A DNA stretch of 64,000 nucleotides from positions 62,001-126,000 of the forward strand of contig DAOUHX010000424.1 of assembly GCA_034428395.1 (NCBI GenBank), read 5' to 3'. The stretch's first letter is position 1. Each line of letters opens with the position of its first letter. This DNA is from Bin5 sp034428395 (lineage in GTDB: Bacteria > Chloroflexota > Anaerolineae > Caldilineales > Caldilineaceae). A model generated the notes under the pieces. The model saw only the letters and a program-made list of their open reading frames with translations. It did no database searches and was not told the DNA's origin. This document shows positions 27,070-35,165 of the stretch, piece by piece. The position numbers and the translations under genes are program-made.

Positions 27070-27099
27070 AACGTATCCCATCCTGGCCAGTCTCGTCAA
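27070..27099 (-). promoter_or_regulatory. Putative promoter of the phytoene/squalene synthase gene
   Basis: On the minus strand TTGACG (27094-27099), an 18-base spacer and TACGTT (27070-27075) place a start about 80 bases ahead of the ATG. It could be a target of the CarH-like regulator, but no matching operator is evident. Confidence 0.4.
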
Positions 27100-27481
27100 G
27101 GCAAAATGAAGTGAGTGCCCAATTCTTCCAAAAATTCGAGGAGCCAAACGAGGAGTCAACACTCAGCCGGCCATGTGGCCTCTGGGAAGGGGAAATGGCG
27201 CCAGCCGAAAACGGGCGTGGCACCAAGACGGCGCGTTCATCCTACGCCTCGGTCGCCCGCGGCTGCTCTTCAACTGAAAGCGTGTGATCTCGGGATGGCG
27301 GTTCGACGGGGAACCTGAGAGTGGGGAACTGTTGCCAGGGCCCAGGTCGCTAAGCGAGCTTAACCAAGGGGCAGTCCGCTGCAAACAATAGGGCAGTTGC
27401 GTCTTCTTGCCTCATTCGCCCGCCTTGCATCTGCCCTTTTTGAAGGACAGGCTGAACGACGTATCGCCCTGTTCGCCGGGA
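27100..27481. other. Intergenic stretch, nothing recognised
   Basis: About 380 bases between the synthase promoter and the MarR gene. Short open frames lack any family signal, and no RNA or repeat structure is evident. Confidence 0.5.
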
Positions 27482-28015
27482 TTACGGCGCGTGCGGGTCG
27501 CCCAAACCAGAAGCCGGTCGGCGCCTGACTGGTCGGGCCTGCGACCTGGCAGCTTCATTGAGCAGGATTCTCTGAGTAACGCGGAAGAAGGCAGCCAGGT
27601 CGTCGTCCGTTACACCGTCGGTCAGGGCATCTTCGAACTCTCTCATGCGCTTGTCGATGTCATTGGCCAGCGCTCTTCCCTCTTTGGTCAGGGAAAGAAT
27701 AACGACCCGGCGATCATTGCGGAGGCGGCGACGACGCAGAAACCGGTCGTCGACCAACTTGGCCACAAGGCGGCTCATGCGGGGGGCTCCAACAGGAATC
27801 AGTTGGAGCAGCTCTGTGCTCGTCCAGCGGTCCCTGTGCAAGAAGCGGCGCAGCACCGCGAAGTGAAGAGAGCTGAGATCGAAAGGCGCAACAATCTCGT
27901 CGACTCCCTTCGAGGCTGCCTTCACCAGGGTGATTGCGCTGGTACCAAGATCGGTGGGGAGGGCTCCCAATTCGAGAGCAGTCCCGAGCGAGTCCTTCTT
28001 CAGGTAGTTTGTCAT
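27482..28015 (-). CDS. MarR family transcriptional regulator
   Basis: A 177-residue winged-helix repressor-type protein. The DNA-binding domain runs from FAVLRRFLHRDRWTSTELLQLIPVGAPRMSRLVAKLVDDRFLRRRR (helix-turn-helix) through NDRRVVILSLTKEGRALANDIDKRM, the wing and linker typical of MarR. The C-terminal helix ends in a basic tail. MarR dimers usually bind palindromes in their own promoters and release on binding phenolic or oxidant ligands. Two inverted repeats lie upstream at 28268-28320. The ligand and other targets are unknown. The synthase gene downstream has its own promoter. Confidence 0.88.
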   Translation of the reverse strand: MTNYLKKDSLGTALELGALPTDLGTSAITLVKAASKGVDEIVAPFDLSSLHFAVLRRFLHRDRWTSTELLQLIPVGAPRMSRLVAKLVDDRFLRRRRLRNDRRVVILSLTKEGRALANDIDKRMREFEDALTDGVTDDDLAAFFRVTQRILLNEAARSQARPVRRRPASGLGDPHAP

Positions 28016-28267
28016 GGCGCAGTGTCGAATCGAACCCGAAGAGGAGATCCGGGTCCCCCATCAGGGGGAATTCAAGTGATAGACTGCCGAGGGGGAAAGG
28101 GGGTTTTTTCTGTTCGATCTTTCAGAACTTCAAGTAGCGACTCCTAGTCGAAGGCCTGTTGCCAACCGGGCAGGAATCACTGAGTCTGCTGCTGTTGGTC
28201 CATCCAAAGCACGGGGGTGTGCGGTCAGACCCTCTGGCAGGAAATACTTCGGTGGGTTTGCAAAGGC

Positions 28268-28333
28268 TTGTACGGCATACAACACTGTACCAGCCATGAA
28301 GAAAGTATACAGCATGGCTGACAATTGGCGCAA
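28268..28333 (-). promoter_or_regulatory. MarR upstream region: -10 box inside an inverted repeat, plus a second palindrome
   Basis: CAGCCATG (28291-28298) and CATGGCTG (28313-28320) form a perfect eight-base inverted repeat around a minus-strand TATACT (28304-28309). TTGCGC (28328-28333) lies 18 bases further upstream as a weak -35. Just downstream, TTGTA-CGGCA-TACAA (28268-28282) is a five-base inverted repeat of the size MarR dimers bind. Autoregulation is inferred. The predicted leader is long, about 280 bases. Confidence 0.45.
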
Positions 28334-28660
28334 ACGAAGAGCCTGACTGATTCAAAATAAAGCGAGGTCGTACGTGATTCACCCTGTCAGTGGCCGTAGC
28401 GGGAAGAGCGTAGGAGATTGAGAGACGGCCCCCGGCCGTACATGGATCCAGCGTCCCCAGAGCCGACAAGGGCGCCGGGCGGGGGCCTTGGGCACAATGG
28501 CCCCGCGCAACTACGCTCCGTCCGGGCTGACGCCTCTGCCCCCGCGCTTACTGGATTCTCCGCGCAAGGGTTCTGTCCGTGTTCAGTCCACAATGGCCGT
28601 ACACATTCCTATACCCCGTGCAGCAACCGAGCCTTCCCCGCCCACTGCAGTCCCCGGCCA
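28334..28660. other. Intergenic stretch, nothing recognised
   Basis: GC-rich sequence between the MarR control region and the second repeat copy. Overlapping short frames on both strands show no family signal. Confidence 0.45.
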
Positions 28661-28944
28661 CGAATCACGAATCCCGGCCGCTCTGGGCGGTCGGGCCTTT
28701 CCGGCCCTCCCTTGTGCGGGGGACCCCCTGCAACGCCCCCCTGACACCTCTCCTCCAGCCACGTGCCGCTGCTTTGGACAGTCAGAGGTCAGCGCAGCCG
28801 TGGTGATGCCATCGTGTGTCCCCGGTTCCAGCTGACGTGTCAGCGCCAGCAAGGGTGTGCCGCCGTGCCGCCGCGTCCCCAGCCGATCGCGCGTTCACCC
28901 GGCGCCTCCAGTTCCTGACCACTTATCACTATCCACTATCCACT
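28661..28944. repeat. Diverged dispersed copy of the 9.4-10.2 kb composite repeat
   Basis: The parts occur in the same order, preceded by two CGAATCa/c heptamers (28661-28674). The unit start tttccggccctcccttgtgc is followed by a G/C hairpin at about 28715-28732. Then come two diverged repeats starting at 28807 and 28858, exactly 51 bases apart as in the first block. Four heptamers (28917-28944; gaccact, tatcact, atccact, atccact) close it and lead into GCAGT, as at 10189. Confidence 0.75.
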
Positions 28945-29070
28945 GCAGTCAGGCCTTGGGCCTGCTGCCCCTCCCAGAACCGGCAAGCAACTCCAGCAAT
29001 CGCTGGCATGCAACTCCCGCCAGACGACTCCCACCCCAACAGTGGGCTGCACCTGTACCGTGCAGAAAAC

Positions 29071-29100
29071 TGGACAAGACCTTAACAAATCCGGTATAAT
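29071..29100 (+). promoter_or_regulatory. Promoter of the MerR-B12 regulator gene
   Basis: TGGACA (29071-29076), an 18-base spacer and a perfect TATAAT (29095-29100) place the start near 29107, about 45 bases before the ATG. A ten-base palindrome TTGTGCACAA at 29122-29131 lies in the leader and may be an operator for autoregulation. Confidence 0.65.
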
Positions 29101-29150
29101 CTGGTGAATCCGGCTCCTTTGTTGTGCACAATCGGCGAAAATGAGGCTCT

Positions 29151-30551
29151 ATGAACGCGGAGAGTCCCACATTCAATCTCAAGGCAGTGGTGCAGGAAAC
29201 GGACATAAAGGCGGAGACGTTGCGCGCCTGGGAGCGTCGCTACGGCATTCCCCGCCCTGAGCGCAGCCCCGGAGGGCATCGCGTCTATTCGCGGCGAGAT
29301 ATCGAGACGCTGCACTGGCTGAAGCGGCGCAAACTGGAGGGACTCAGCATCAGTCGGGCTGCGGCCCGCTGGCATGCCGTCGTCAGCGCAGGTGGAGACC
29401 CACTCCAGGATCCGGGCGAGGCCAAAGCCGCGTCTGGGGCCGGTCGAAGGTCATCTCACGAGCCTCTTGCAGGCCGGCAACGCTCTCCCGAACACGACCT
29501 TCAGGTCGCAGCCGCACGTTCGGAGTGGCTAGCAGCGTGTCTTGCCTACGACGAAATCGCCGCCATTGATGCGCTGAGTCAGGCCTTCGCGCGTTTCTCC
29601 GTCGAGACCGTCTGTCTCGACCTTCTATGTTGGGCCTTGAGGCAGCTGGGTGAAGAGTGGCACGCCTGCAATGCCGCCGTGCAACAGGTACACTATGCCA
29701 CAGGACTTGCCATGCAGCGGATCGAGATCCTGCTCGGCGGGTCCCCGCTCGGCCGGCGCCCGGGCCAGATACTACTAGCCTGCCCACCTGAAGAGCATCA
29801 TACCTTCGGGCTCGCCCTGCTGCAGCTCTTCCTCAGGCGGAGAGGTTTCAGCACCGTAAATTTGGGCGGCAACGTCCCACTGCAAGAGATGGAGAAGACG
29901 GTCCAGAAGACACGTCCCGACCTTGTCATCCTCTCGGCACAGCAACTGCATTCGGCCGGCAAACTGCTCGATTTGAGCGAAGTGATTCTCAGGCAGGATG
30001 TGCCGGTCGCCTTCGGCGGAAGGGTCTTCAATGCCTCGGAGTCAGTTCGGGCCGGCATCCCAGGCCACTTTATTGGAACCGACCTGTTGGAGGCGGCCGG
30101 CGCTGTTGAGTGCCTACTGACGGGCACGCCACCTCCGGTCAAGCGTGCCCCTTCTTCGGCATCCTACGATGCCGCCCTCGCCGACTATTTCTCAAAGCGC
30201 CCCCTGATATTGGCTCAGGTCTGGACCGGCCTCATTTCCACGTATGAGACACAGGAAACGCTGGCCCAGGTCGACTCTTTCCTTTCCAGGAACATCATCG
30301 CCGCGCTGCGATTCGGGGACCTGTCGCTGCTCGCGATCGACGCCGATTGGCTCTGCGCGCTTCTTCATCACAGAGAAGTTCCTGTCTACGTGCTGGAAAA
30401 GTTTCTTACTGCCTATCGGTCGGCCGTAATCTCGGTGCAGGGTCGATTGGGGCACCCCGTTGCGGAGATGTTGGACATTTTTCTGGAGCAAGTTCGCTCG
30501 CAAAACGAGCGCATCGTAAGCGCAAAAAACGACCACGCAAAGGACGCTTGA
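29151..30551 (+). CDS. MerR family regulator with cobalamin-binding domain (CarH/LitR-like)
   Basis: A 466-residue transcription factor. Residues 8-78 are a MerR winged helix (TDIKAETLRAWERRYGIPRPERSPGGHRVYSRRDIETL). Residues about 120-195 match the four-helix cap of B12 photoreceptors, and 205-325 form the cobalamin-binding Rossmann domain. E215-x-H217-x-x-G220 gives the lower axial histidine. Trp170 and His171 match CarH Trp131-His132. The CarH Wx9EH motif reads Wx9VH here (Val180-His181), losing the Glu. The C-terminal 140 residues (from about 330) are an extension I do not recognise. CarH represses carotenoid genes in the dark through adenosylcobalamin. Nearby carotenoid-type genes support that role. 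Confidence 0.85.
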   Translation: MNAESPTFNLKAVVQETDIKAETLRAWERRYGIPRPERSPGGHRVYSRRDIETLHWLKRRKLEGLSISRAAARWHAVVSAGGDPLQDPGEAKAASGAGRRSSHEPLAGRQRSPEHDLQVAAARSEWLAACLAYDEIAAIDALSQAFARFSVETVCLDLLCWALRQLGEEWHACNAAVQQVHYATGLAMQRIEILLGGSPLGRRPGQILLACPPEEHHTFGLALLQLFLRRRGFSTVNLGGNVPLQEMEKTVQKTRPDLVILSAQQLHSAGKLLDLSEVILRQDVPVAFGGRVFNASESVRAGIPGHFIGTDLLEAAGAVECLLTGTPPPVKRAPSSASYDAALADYFSKRPLILAQVWTGLISTYETQETLAQVDSFLSRNIIAALRFGDLSLLAIDADWLCALLHHREVPVYVLEKFLTAYRSAVISVQGRLGHPVAEMLDIFLEQVRSQNERIVSAKNDHAKDA

Positions 30552-30596
30552 CACTGCCTTCTCAGGCCCGCGAGTCGGACCGGGCGACCCTTTCAA

Positions 30597-31353
30597 GGGC
30601 CCTGTATTACCTATTCGGCCTTTCTGGCCCTGTTCTTGCCGTTTCCTGTCATGGCTGCCGCCGCGTTCGCACGGACCTTGCATCGACGCGGAAATCGTGT
30701 TCCTTCCCCCCTTCGAGCGTGGCCAGCAATGCCGCTACTGACGGGCCACGCGGCCCTTGCCGTTCTCGATACGCTCCTTGGGACAGCTAGCTTGTAGCCG
30801 CGTAGGACTTGAGGTGCGACCCGGCCCTGGTGAGCGGTCCCGTGATCGGATGTGTGCCGTTTGAGGAGAATCTCTTGTTCATCGCCAGGACCATATTGGT
30901 CGGACTTTGGACGCTGCTGGCAGCCCGGCTGTCGGGGCGCGACGGACGCAAACTGCTGCCGCGTCCGTTCCTTCGCCTGTCATCGACTTTGCTGGACGGC
31001 CTGACCGCGGCCTTCGGCGTCTACCTTTTGGCGAGCTAGCAACTCGCGACCACCTATCTCGGCCCGGAGCTGGTCTGGGCCGCCGCCCCGAAAGTAATTC
31101 AGCTCAGCTTCGGGGCTGACATTCTTTGGCACTACCGGTCGCAAATCGCCTTAACGCTGATTCCGGCCGCAGCCTGCCTTTCAATCGTCGACGCCCTGGC
31201 CATGGGCGCCGACACCTGGACCGGAAGCCCGCGGCAATCGTCAGGCATTTTCCTGGGCGGGGTGCGGCCTGCCTAAGAGGTGCTCATCTTTTTTGCTGAC
31301 AACGGCCATGGTCCTCTTTGGGTTGACATTGATCCTGTCAAGGTTCAGTCACC
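30597..31353 (+). pseudogene. Decayed lycopene cyclase domain protein (CrtYcd-type)
   Basis: Conceptual translation in shifting frames gives two lycopene-cyclase domains. Domain one: LYYLFGLSGPVLAV (from about 30603), after a frameshift LLTGHAALAVLDTLLGTASL, then from about 30815 DPALVSGPVIGCVPFEENLLF, which carries the family PxEE motif. Domain two: TTYLGPELVWAAAPKV, FGADILWHYRSQIALTL, SIVDALAMGADTW and GIFLGGVRP, then EVLIFF, with LTTAMVLFGLTLILSRF after a +1 shift near 31295. Lesions seen are TAG at 31037-31039, TAA at 31274-31276 where the first Glu of the second PxEE motif should be, and at least two frameshifts. It would have closed the ionone rings of carotenoids. It directly follows the CarH-like gene. 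Confidence 0.72.
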
Positions 31354-31390
31354 AGCGCGCCGGAAGGCCGCCGTTCAAATGGAGAAACGT

Positions 31391-32125
31391 ATGAGAGGAA
31401 GAAGAATCCTGAAAGGGGCAATCTCCTCGCTGCTGGCGCTGCTCTGTGCGGTCGTTTCGACGCACATAGCCCTTGCCCATCAGCCGTTCTTCGAAGGTCC
31501 CGATACGACCGCGTCGACGCCGCTGAGAGTCCGCGACCCGGTCATCTCGACGGCGCTCTTTTCGACCTTAGAGCAGCCCGATGACATCGATTTCTTCACT
31601 TTTTCCGTCACCGCCGGTCAAACGATAGAGATTGGGATGACCGTCCCACAGATAGAGGGCCAAGACCGGTTTGCCCCCCACGTCGGCATCCTCGCAATAG
31701 GGCTGGACAACGCTGTCATTCCCGATCTACCTGAAGCCGTTCGGCCCCTTGCCACAAGCCAAAAGGGGGCCCTGATTTTAGAACCGGCGCAGGCAACAGT
31801 TTTCTTCGAACCCTTCAGCCGCACGGCCTATTGGCGAAGGCAGCGCAAGAAAATCACCTTCCCGGTGGATGGTGAAGTCTACGTCGTCGTCTGGCATGCG
31901 CAGGGGTCGGTCGGCCGCTATGCACTGGTGGTGGGTCAGCGTGAGGTGCCGGGCGGCGACTCGGACTTCTCCCGCAAGTTGAAGGCGTACTGGACGCCCG
32001 TTGAAAAGGCTCCCGACAGCCGTACGCAGCCCGACTCGGATGCAGCGCAGGAAAGCGCGCCCAAATGCAATTGGCTCGTGAGGTTGCTGGCCGCCCTGTT
32101 CGGCTCGGGCGACATCTGCTCGTAA
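31391..32125 (+). CDS. Secreted protein with PPC-like domain, function unknown
   Basis: A 244-residue exported protein. The signal peptide MRGRRILKGAISSLLALLCAVVSTHIALA is followed by a beta-rich domain with QPDDIDFFTFSVTAGQTIEIGMTVP, a pattern seen in pre-peptidase C-terminal (PPC) domains. Two further strand-rich segments end in VYVVVWHAQGSVGRYALVVG. The ATG at 31391 has GGAG six bases upstream; a longer frame from 31280 runs into the lycopene-cyclase relic. The C-terminus CNWLVRLLAALFGSGDICS is hydrophobic with two cysteines. I do not recognise a family. Confidence 0.65.
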   Translation: MRGRRILKGAISSLLALLCAVVSTHIALAHQPFFEGPDTTASTPLRVRDPVISTALFSTLEQPDDIDFFTFSVTAGQTIEIGMTVPQIEGQDRFAPHVGILAIGLDNAVIPDLPEAVRPLATSQKGALILEPAQATVFFEPFSRTAYWRRQRKKITFPVDGEVYVVVWHAQGSVGRYALVVGQREVPGGDSDFSRKLKAYWTPVEKAPDSRTQPDSDAAQESAPKCNWLVRLLAALFGSGDICS

Positions 32126-32284
32126 CCGGTCTCCGTCTCTGATCGGCCAGACTATGATTGCATCTTTCCGTACGGCTGAGGTTTCCGCGAGTCTGCAACA
32201 CCAGTTCGGGCCCGCCTCTGGCCTGTTGATGACCGGCCTCGAAGTGCCGGCTTTGTGGTGGCAGTTCGGGTATGAAGGGCCGAT

Positions 32285-33082
32285 GTGGAAAGGGCGCAGG
32301 GCGGTCGCGTGAAAGTAATCACACGGAGCAAAACGTTTACTGCTGAAGGAAGTGCCGGGGTTCCCCCTGAAGGTGTCGTCCACCTGTGGTCTTGGCTTCT
32401 GCCCGTGGAGGAACTGACCCTGTCAGAACTCGAAGGGACGCTGTCCGACGACGAGTGGCGACGCGTCCGCCGCCTCCGTTCGCACCGCGACGCCCGCCGC
32501 TTCATCTCACGCAGGGGAATGATGAGGCAGATCCTGGGCAGCTACCTGGAATTGCACGCCCACGAACTGGCGTTTTGCTACGGGGGGCAGGGGAAGCCCT
32601 TCCTGGCTCCGTCCCAGGCGCGTTCTCTTTCCTTCAATCTTAGCGATTCAGGGGAATTGGCTGTTCTCGCCGTCTGCTCCGGCCATCCGATCGGCGTTGA
32701 CGTCGAGCGTATTCGGCCGTGCACCGAAGCCGCCGGGATAGACGCAGTCGCCTTCGCCCAAAGCGGAATCGGGCAGGCGAATGCCCGTCCTCCATTAGTC
32801 GACGCAGACTCATTCTTTCGGTCCTGGACCAGGAAAGAGGCCGTCGTCAAAGCCAGAGGCAGCGGCCTCCAGCTCTTGTCCGGGGGGATGACCCCTTCTC
32901 AGGCAGCCCATGCCCTTCCACCACCACCGCACAGTCAACTCGATGATGGGCCCGGACCCTGGCGCGTCTACCCGCTTCCCCTGCCTCCCTGTTACGCCGG
33001 CGCGCTGGCGGCATCTCAGGAAATAGAGACGATCGCCTGCTTTCCCTGCGCCCCCGATCTTGCGCCGGTTTCAGGCCCTTAG
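32285..33082 (+). CDS. 4'-phosphopantetheinyl transferase (Sfp type)
   Basis: A 265-residue enzyme that moves the phosphopantetheine arm of CoA onto carrier-protein serines. Family blocks are RRFISRRGMMRQILGSYL at 71-88, GKPFL at 103-107 and FNLSDSG at 118-124 (normally FNxSHS; the His is Asp here). The Mg2+ site GVDVE is at 137-141, and WTRKEAVVKARGSGL starts at 181 with its Lys/Glu catalytic residues. The start is a GTG at 32285; a GTG at 32309 is an alternative. No carrier protein or NRPS/PKS gene lies in the window, so its target is elsewhere, perhaps the fatty-acid carrier. Confidence 0.85.
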   Translation: MERAQGGRVKVITRSKTFTAEGSAGVPPEGVVHLWSWLLPVEELTLSELEGTLSDDEWRRVRRLRSHRDARRFISRRGMMRQILGSYLELHAHELAFCYGGQGKPFLAPSQARSLSFNLSDSGELAVLAVCSGHPIGVDVERIRPCTEAAGIDAVAFAQSGIGQANARPPLVDADSFFRSWTRKEAVVKARGSGLQLLSGGMTPSQAAHALPPPPHSQLDDGPGPWRVYPLPLPPCYAGALAASQEIETIACFPCAPDLAPVSGP

Positions 33083-33183
33083 CTGCACCTACTCCTGTTC
33101 GCCAGCGAAGCGCGCTACGCGTACGTGGCGTCTCTGGGCTCGGCCTGTCCTGTTTCCATTTCCCTGAGTTGGTTCGACACCAC

Positions 33184-33990
33184 TCATTCTCTCACGTTGT
33201 CCACCCCCAACGCCTCCAGCCGCGTCGCCATCTTCTCCCGCGCTTGACCGCCCTTCCGCATCATCTCCCTGCTGTAAACGCGTGGATGATTCTCGTTCAA
33301 ATGGGCGCGAACGGTCGCGCGCAGAGCGGAGATTTCCAGCAGATCGTCCAACGGATCGGGTGTGTAGCCAATGAACATTGTGCGGCGCGGCCGCCCGTCG
33401 CTGCGCCTGAACGCGGAGTGCCACAGACGATTGTCCCATAGCACAACGTCTCCCGGACTCGTCTCCAGGGAAACCGCGCCGGGAACATCACGAGGATCGA
33501 GCCGCAGGCGCGGGCGCCGCTCATCCCAATAACCGCAGGAGCGGAAGACGGCCGCACAGAATTCAGGATGATGGCTGCCCGGGATTACATTCAGGGCACC
33601 CTGGCTCGCGTCCTGTTCGTCGAGGTAGATAGCAGTCTTCAACGTGAGTACCTCACGCCCGGGGGCACCGTCGGAGTGCCATGGCGTGTCATCCAGATTG
33701 GCCCACATGTCGCTGCCGCCGTTATAGAGACATTCAGTGCCCCAAATGTCGCGCATCGCCTCCATCACACCGGGATGCTCGATGAGTTCGCCGAAGGCGT
33801 CATCTGCCTCGACAAAGGGCGAGAGCGTTCTCGTGCCGGCTCCTCCGCCGAAATAGTTATTGACCGGGGCGCCCGCAATGACGCGATCGTGCGCCTCCAG
33901 CAGGCGGGCGACTTCGCGCGAGCTGAGGCAGCTCCTCAGGACAACATATCCGAACGCACGAAATCTACCGATCTCCAGGTCTGGTAGCAT
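33184..33990 (-). CDS. Phytanoyl-CoA dioxygenase family protein (PhyH 1)
   Basis: A 268-residue Fe(II)/2-oxoglutarate oxygenase. The facial triad is His105-x-Asp107 in DTPWHSDGAPG and His191 in DNRLWHSAF. An Arg about 12 residues later (GRPRRTMFIGY) should bind 2-oxoglutarate. ASQGALNVIPGSHHPEF and SPGDVVLWDNRLWHSA are family-typical. It hydroxylates an unknown substrate. The ATG at 33988-33990 is used; a GTG two codons earlier is possible. It is the last gene of the minus-strand cluster, 27 bases after the mannonate-dehydratase-like gene. Confidence 0.88.
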   Translation of the reverse strand: MLPDLEIGRFRAFGYVVLRSCLSSREVARLLEAHDRVIAGAPVNNYFGGGAGTRTLSPFVEADDAFGELIEHPGVMEAMRDIWGTECLYNGGSDMWANLDDTPWHSDGAPGREVLTLKTAIYLDEQDASQGALNVIPGSHHPEFCAAVFRSCGYWDERRPRLRLDPRDVPGAVSLETSPGDVVLWDNRLWHSAFRRSDGRPRRTMFIGYTPDPLDDLLEISALRATVRAHLNENHPRVYSREMMRKGGQAREKMATRLEALGVDNVRE

Positions 33991-34017
33991 GCCCACTTCC
34001 CTCTGCTGCTTTTCTCT

Positions 34018-35061
34018 TCATGAATCCGATTGGCCTCCGGCCAGCGCGCGGTGGCGCAGGAGAAGCTGCCCGGCCTCCCCGTTGGCAGCGTCAAGCAGCG
34101 CCCTCATGTACCCTACGGCAAAGGCTACGGAGGTATGGTTTTTTTCACCATCAACTCCCAGGCCAGGCACGTGGTCGTACATTAGCGCGCCTTCATACCC
34201 CACTTCTTTGTATGTCAGCATGGCTTCCAGCGCGTCGACGTGGCCTTCATCGATGAAGGTTTCGGAGAAAGCGGGCACCGTCCCCGTCACGTTGCGGAAG
34301 TGAACGTAGAAGATCTTGTCCCTGCAACCGAAATACCTGATCGCGTCGAGAACATTACCCGGCATCTCCGAAACAGTGCCCTGGCAGAACCACAGGCCGT
34401 TATAGTCGCTGGGCTCGATCTCGATGAAACGCTTCAACGCCGCGTGGCTCCTCATAATGCGAGCAACACCGGCAATCGGCGAGATAGGCGGATCGTCAGG
34501 GTGAAGCGCCATCCTCACCCCAGCCTCCTCGGCAACCGGAATAACGGCCTTGAGGAAATACGCAAGGTTCTCCCACATCTGCTCGTCCGTCACCTCCTGC
34601 TCCTCGCTGACCGGAGGGTCCCAGTAGTCCTGCCTGGCGCCCTGCACGAGGTCATAGTCGAAGCTCGGCACAATCGCACCGCCCCGGCCGCGCGTCGTCT
34701 TGGAGGTTCGCAATCCATAGTTGCCGTCGCGGCAGCGCAGTGAGAAAAAGTAGCCCAGCACCGGCACGCCGGCAGCGCCCATGTTTCTCAGTGACCTGCA
34801 CCAGTTTTCTATCTGCTCGTCTCTGCCGGGAAGTCCCAGTTTTATCTTGTCGCACCAGTCCTGCGGAACGCCGCCAAGAACTGCCCACTTCAGGCCGGCA
34901 TCCTCGATTTTCTGCTTCAACAGTAGGAGGTCTTGAAACTCGTAGTAGCCTCTGTCCGAACTGCCAATGAGCTGGCCTCCCGCGTCGACGTGCGTGGCAC
35001 CCAGTTGCCGCGCCAGCGTCAGAGATTCATTGCCATAGCCGGAAGACATTGCCAGCTTCAT
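34018..35061 (-). CDS. Mannonate dehydratase-like TIM-barrel enzyme (locus 2)
   Basis: A 347-residue paralogue of the protein at 7228-8205. Shared blocks are GLPGRDEQIENWCRSLRNMG, MALHPDDPPISPIAGVARIM and YVHFRNVTGTVPAFSETFIDEGHVD, then YDHVPG. An insert around residues 105-150 (GLRTSKTTRGRGGAIVPSFDYDLVQG) differs from locus 1. The start at 35059-35061 fits the barrel onset MKLAMSSGYG. A sugar-acid dehydratase or isomerase role is likely but the substrate is unknown. It sits between two PhyH-type oxygenase genes, which suggests the oxygenases make its substrate or use its product. Confidence 0.85.
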   Translation of the reverse strand: MKLAMSSGYGNESLTLARQLGATHVDAGGQLIGSSDRGYYEFQDLLLLKQKIEDAGLKWAVLGGVPQDWCDKIKLGLPGRDEQIENWCRSLRNMGAAGVPVLGYFFSLRCRDGNYGLRTSKTTRGRGGAIVPSFDYDLVQGARQDYWDPPVSEEQEVTDEQMWENLAYFLKAVIPVAEEAGVRMALHPDDPPISPIAGVARIMRSHAALKRFIEIEPSDYNGLWFCQGTVSEMPGNVLDAIRYFGCRDKIFYVHFRNVTGTVPAFSETFIDEGHVDALEAMLTYKEVGYEGALMYDHVPGLGVDGEKNHTSVAFAVGYMRALLDAANGEAGQLLLRHRALAGGQSDS

Positions 35062-35165
35062 GCGCGTATTTTGGCACACCCCGCCGAATGCAAGCCGGGC
35101 GGGCCGCCTCCCTCCAATAGATCCCAACTGTTCAATTATTGGCCCCGAAAGGCCGAGAACGGGCT

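Noticed and set aside
28130..28333. 67-codon minus-strand frame with a hydrophobic start, upstream of the MarR gene
   Set aside because: Its start lies inside the predicted MarR promoter and inverted repeat, and the rest shows no family.
30347..30790. 147-codon plus-strand frame at the end of the regulator gene
   Set aside because: The first half is out of frame with the regulator, the second half is part of the lycopene cyclase relic.
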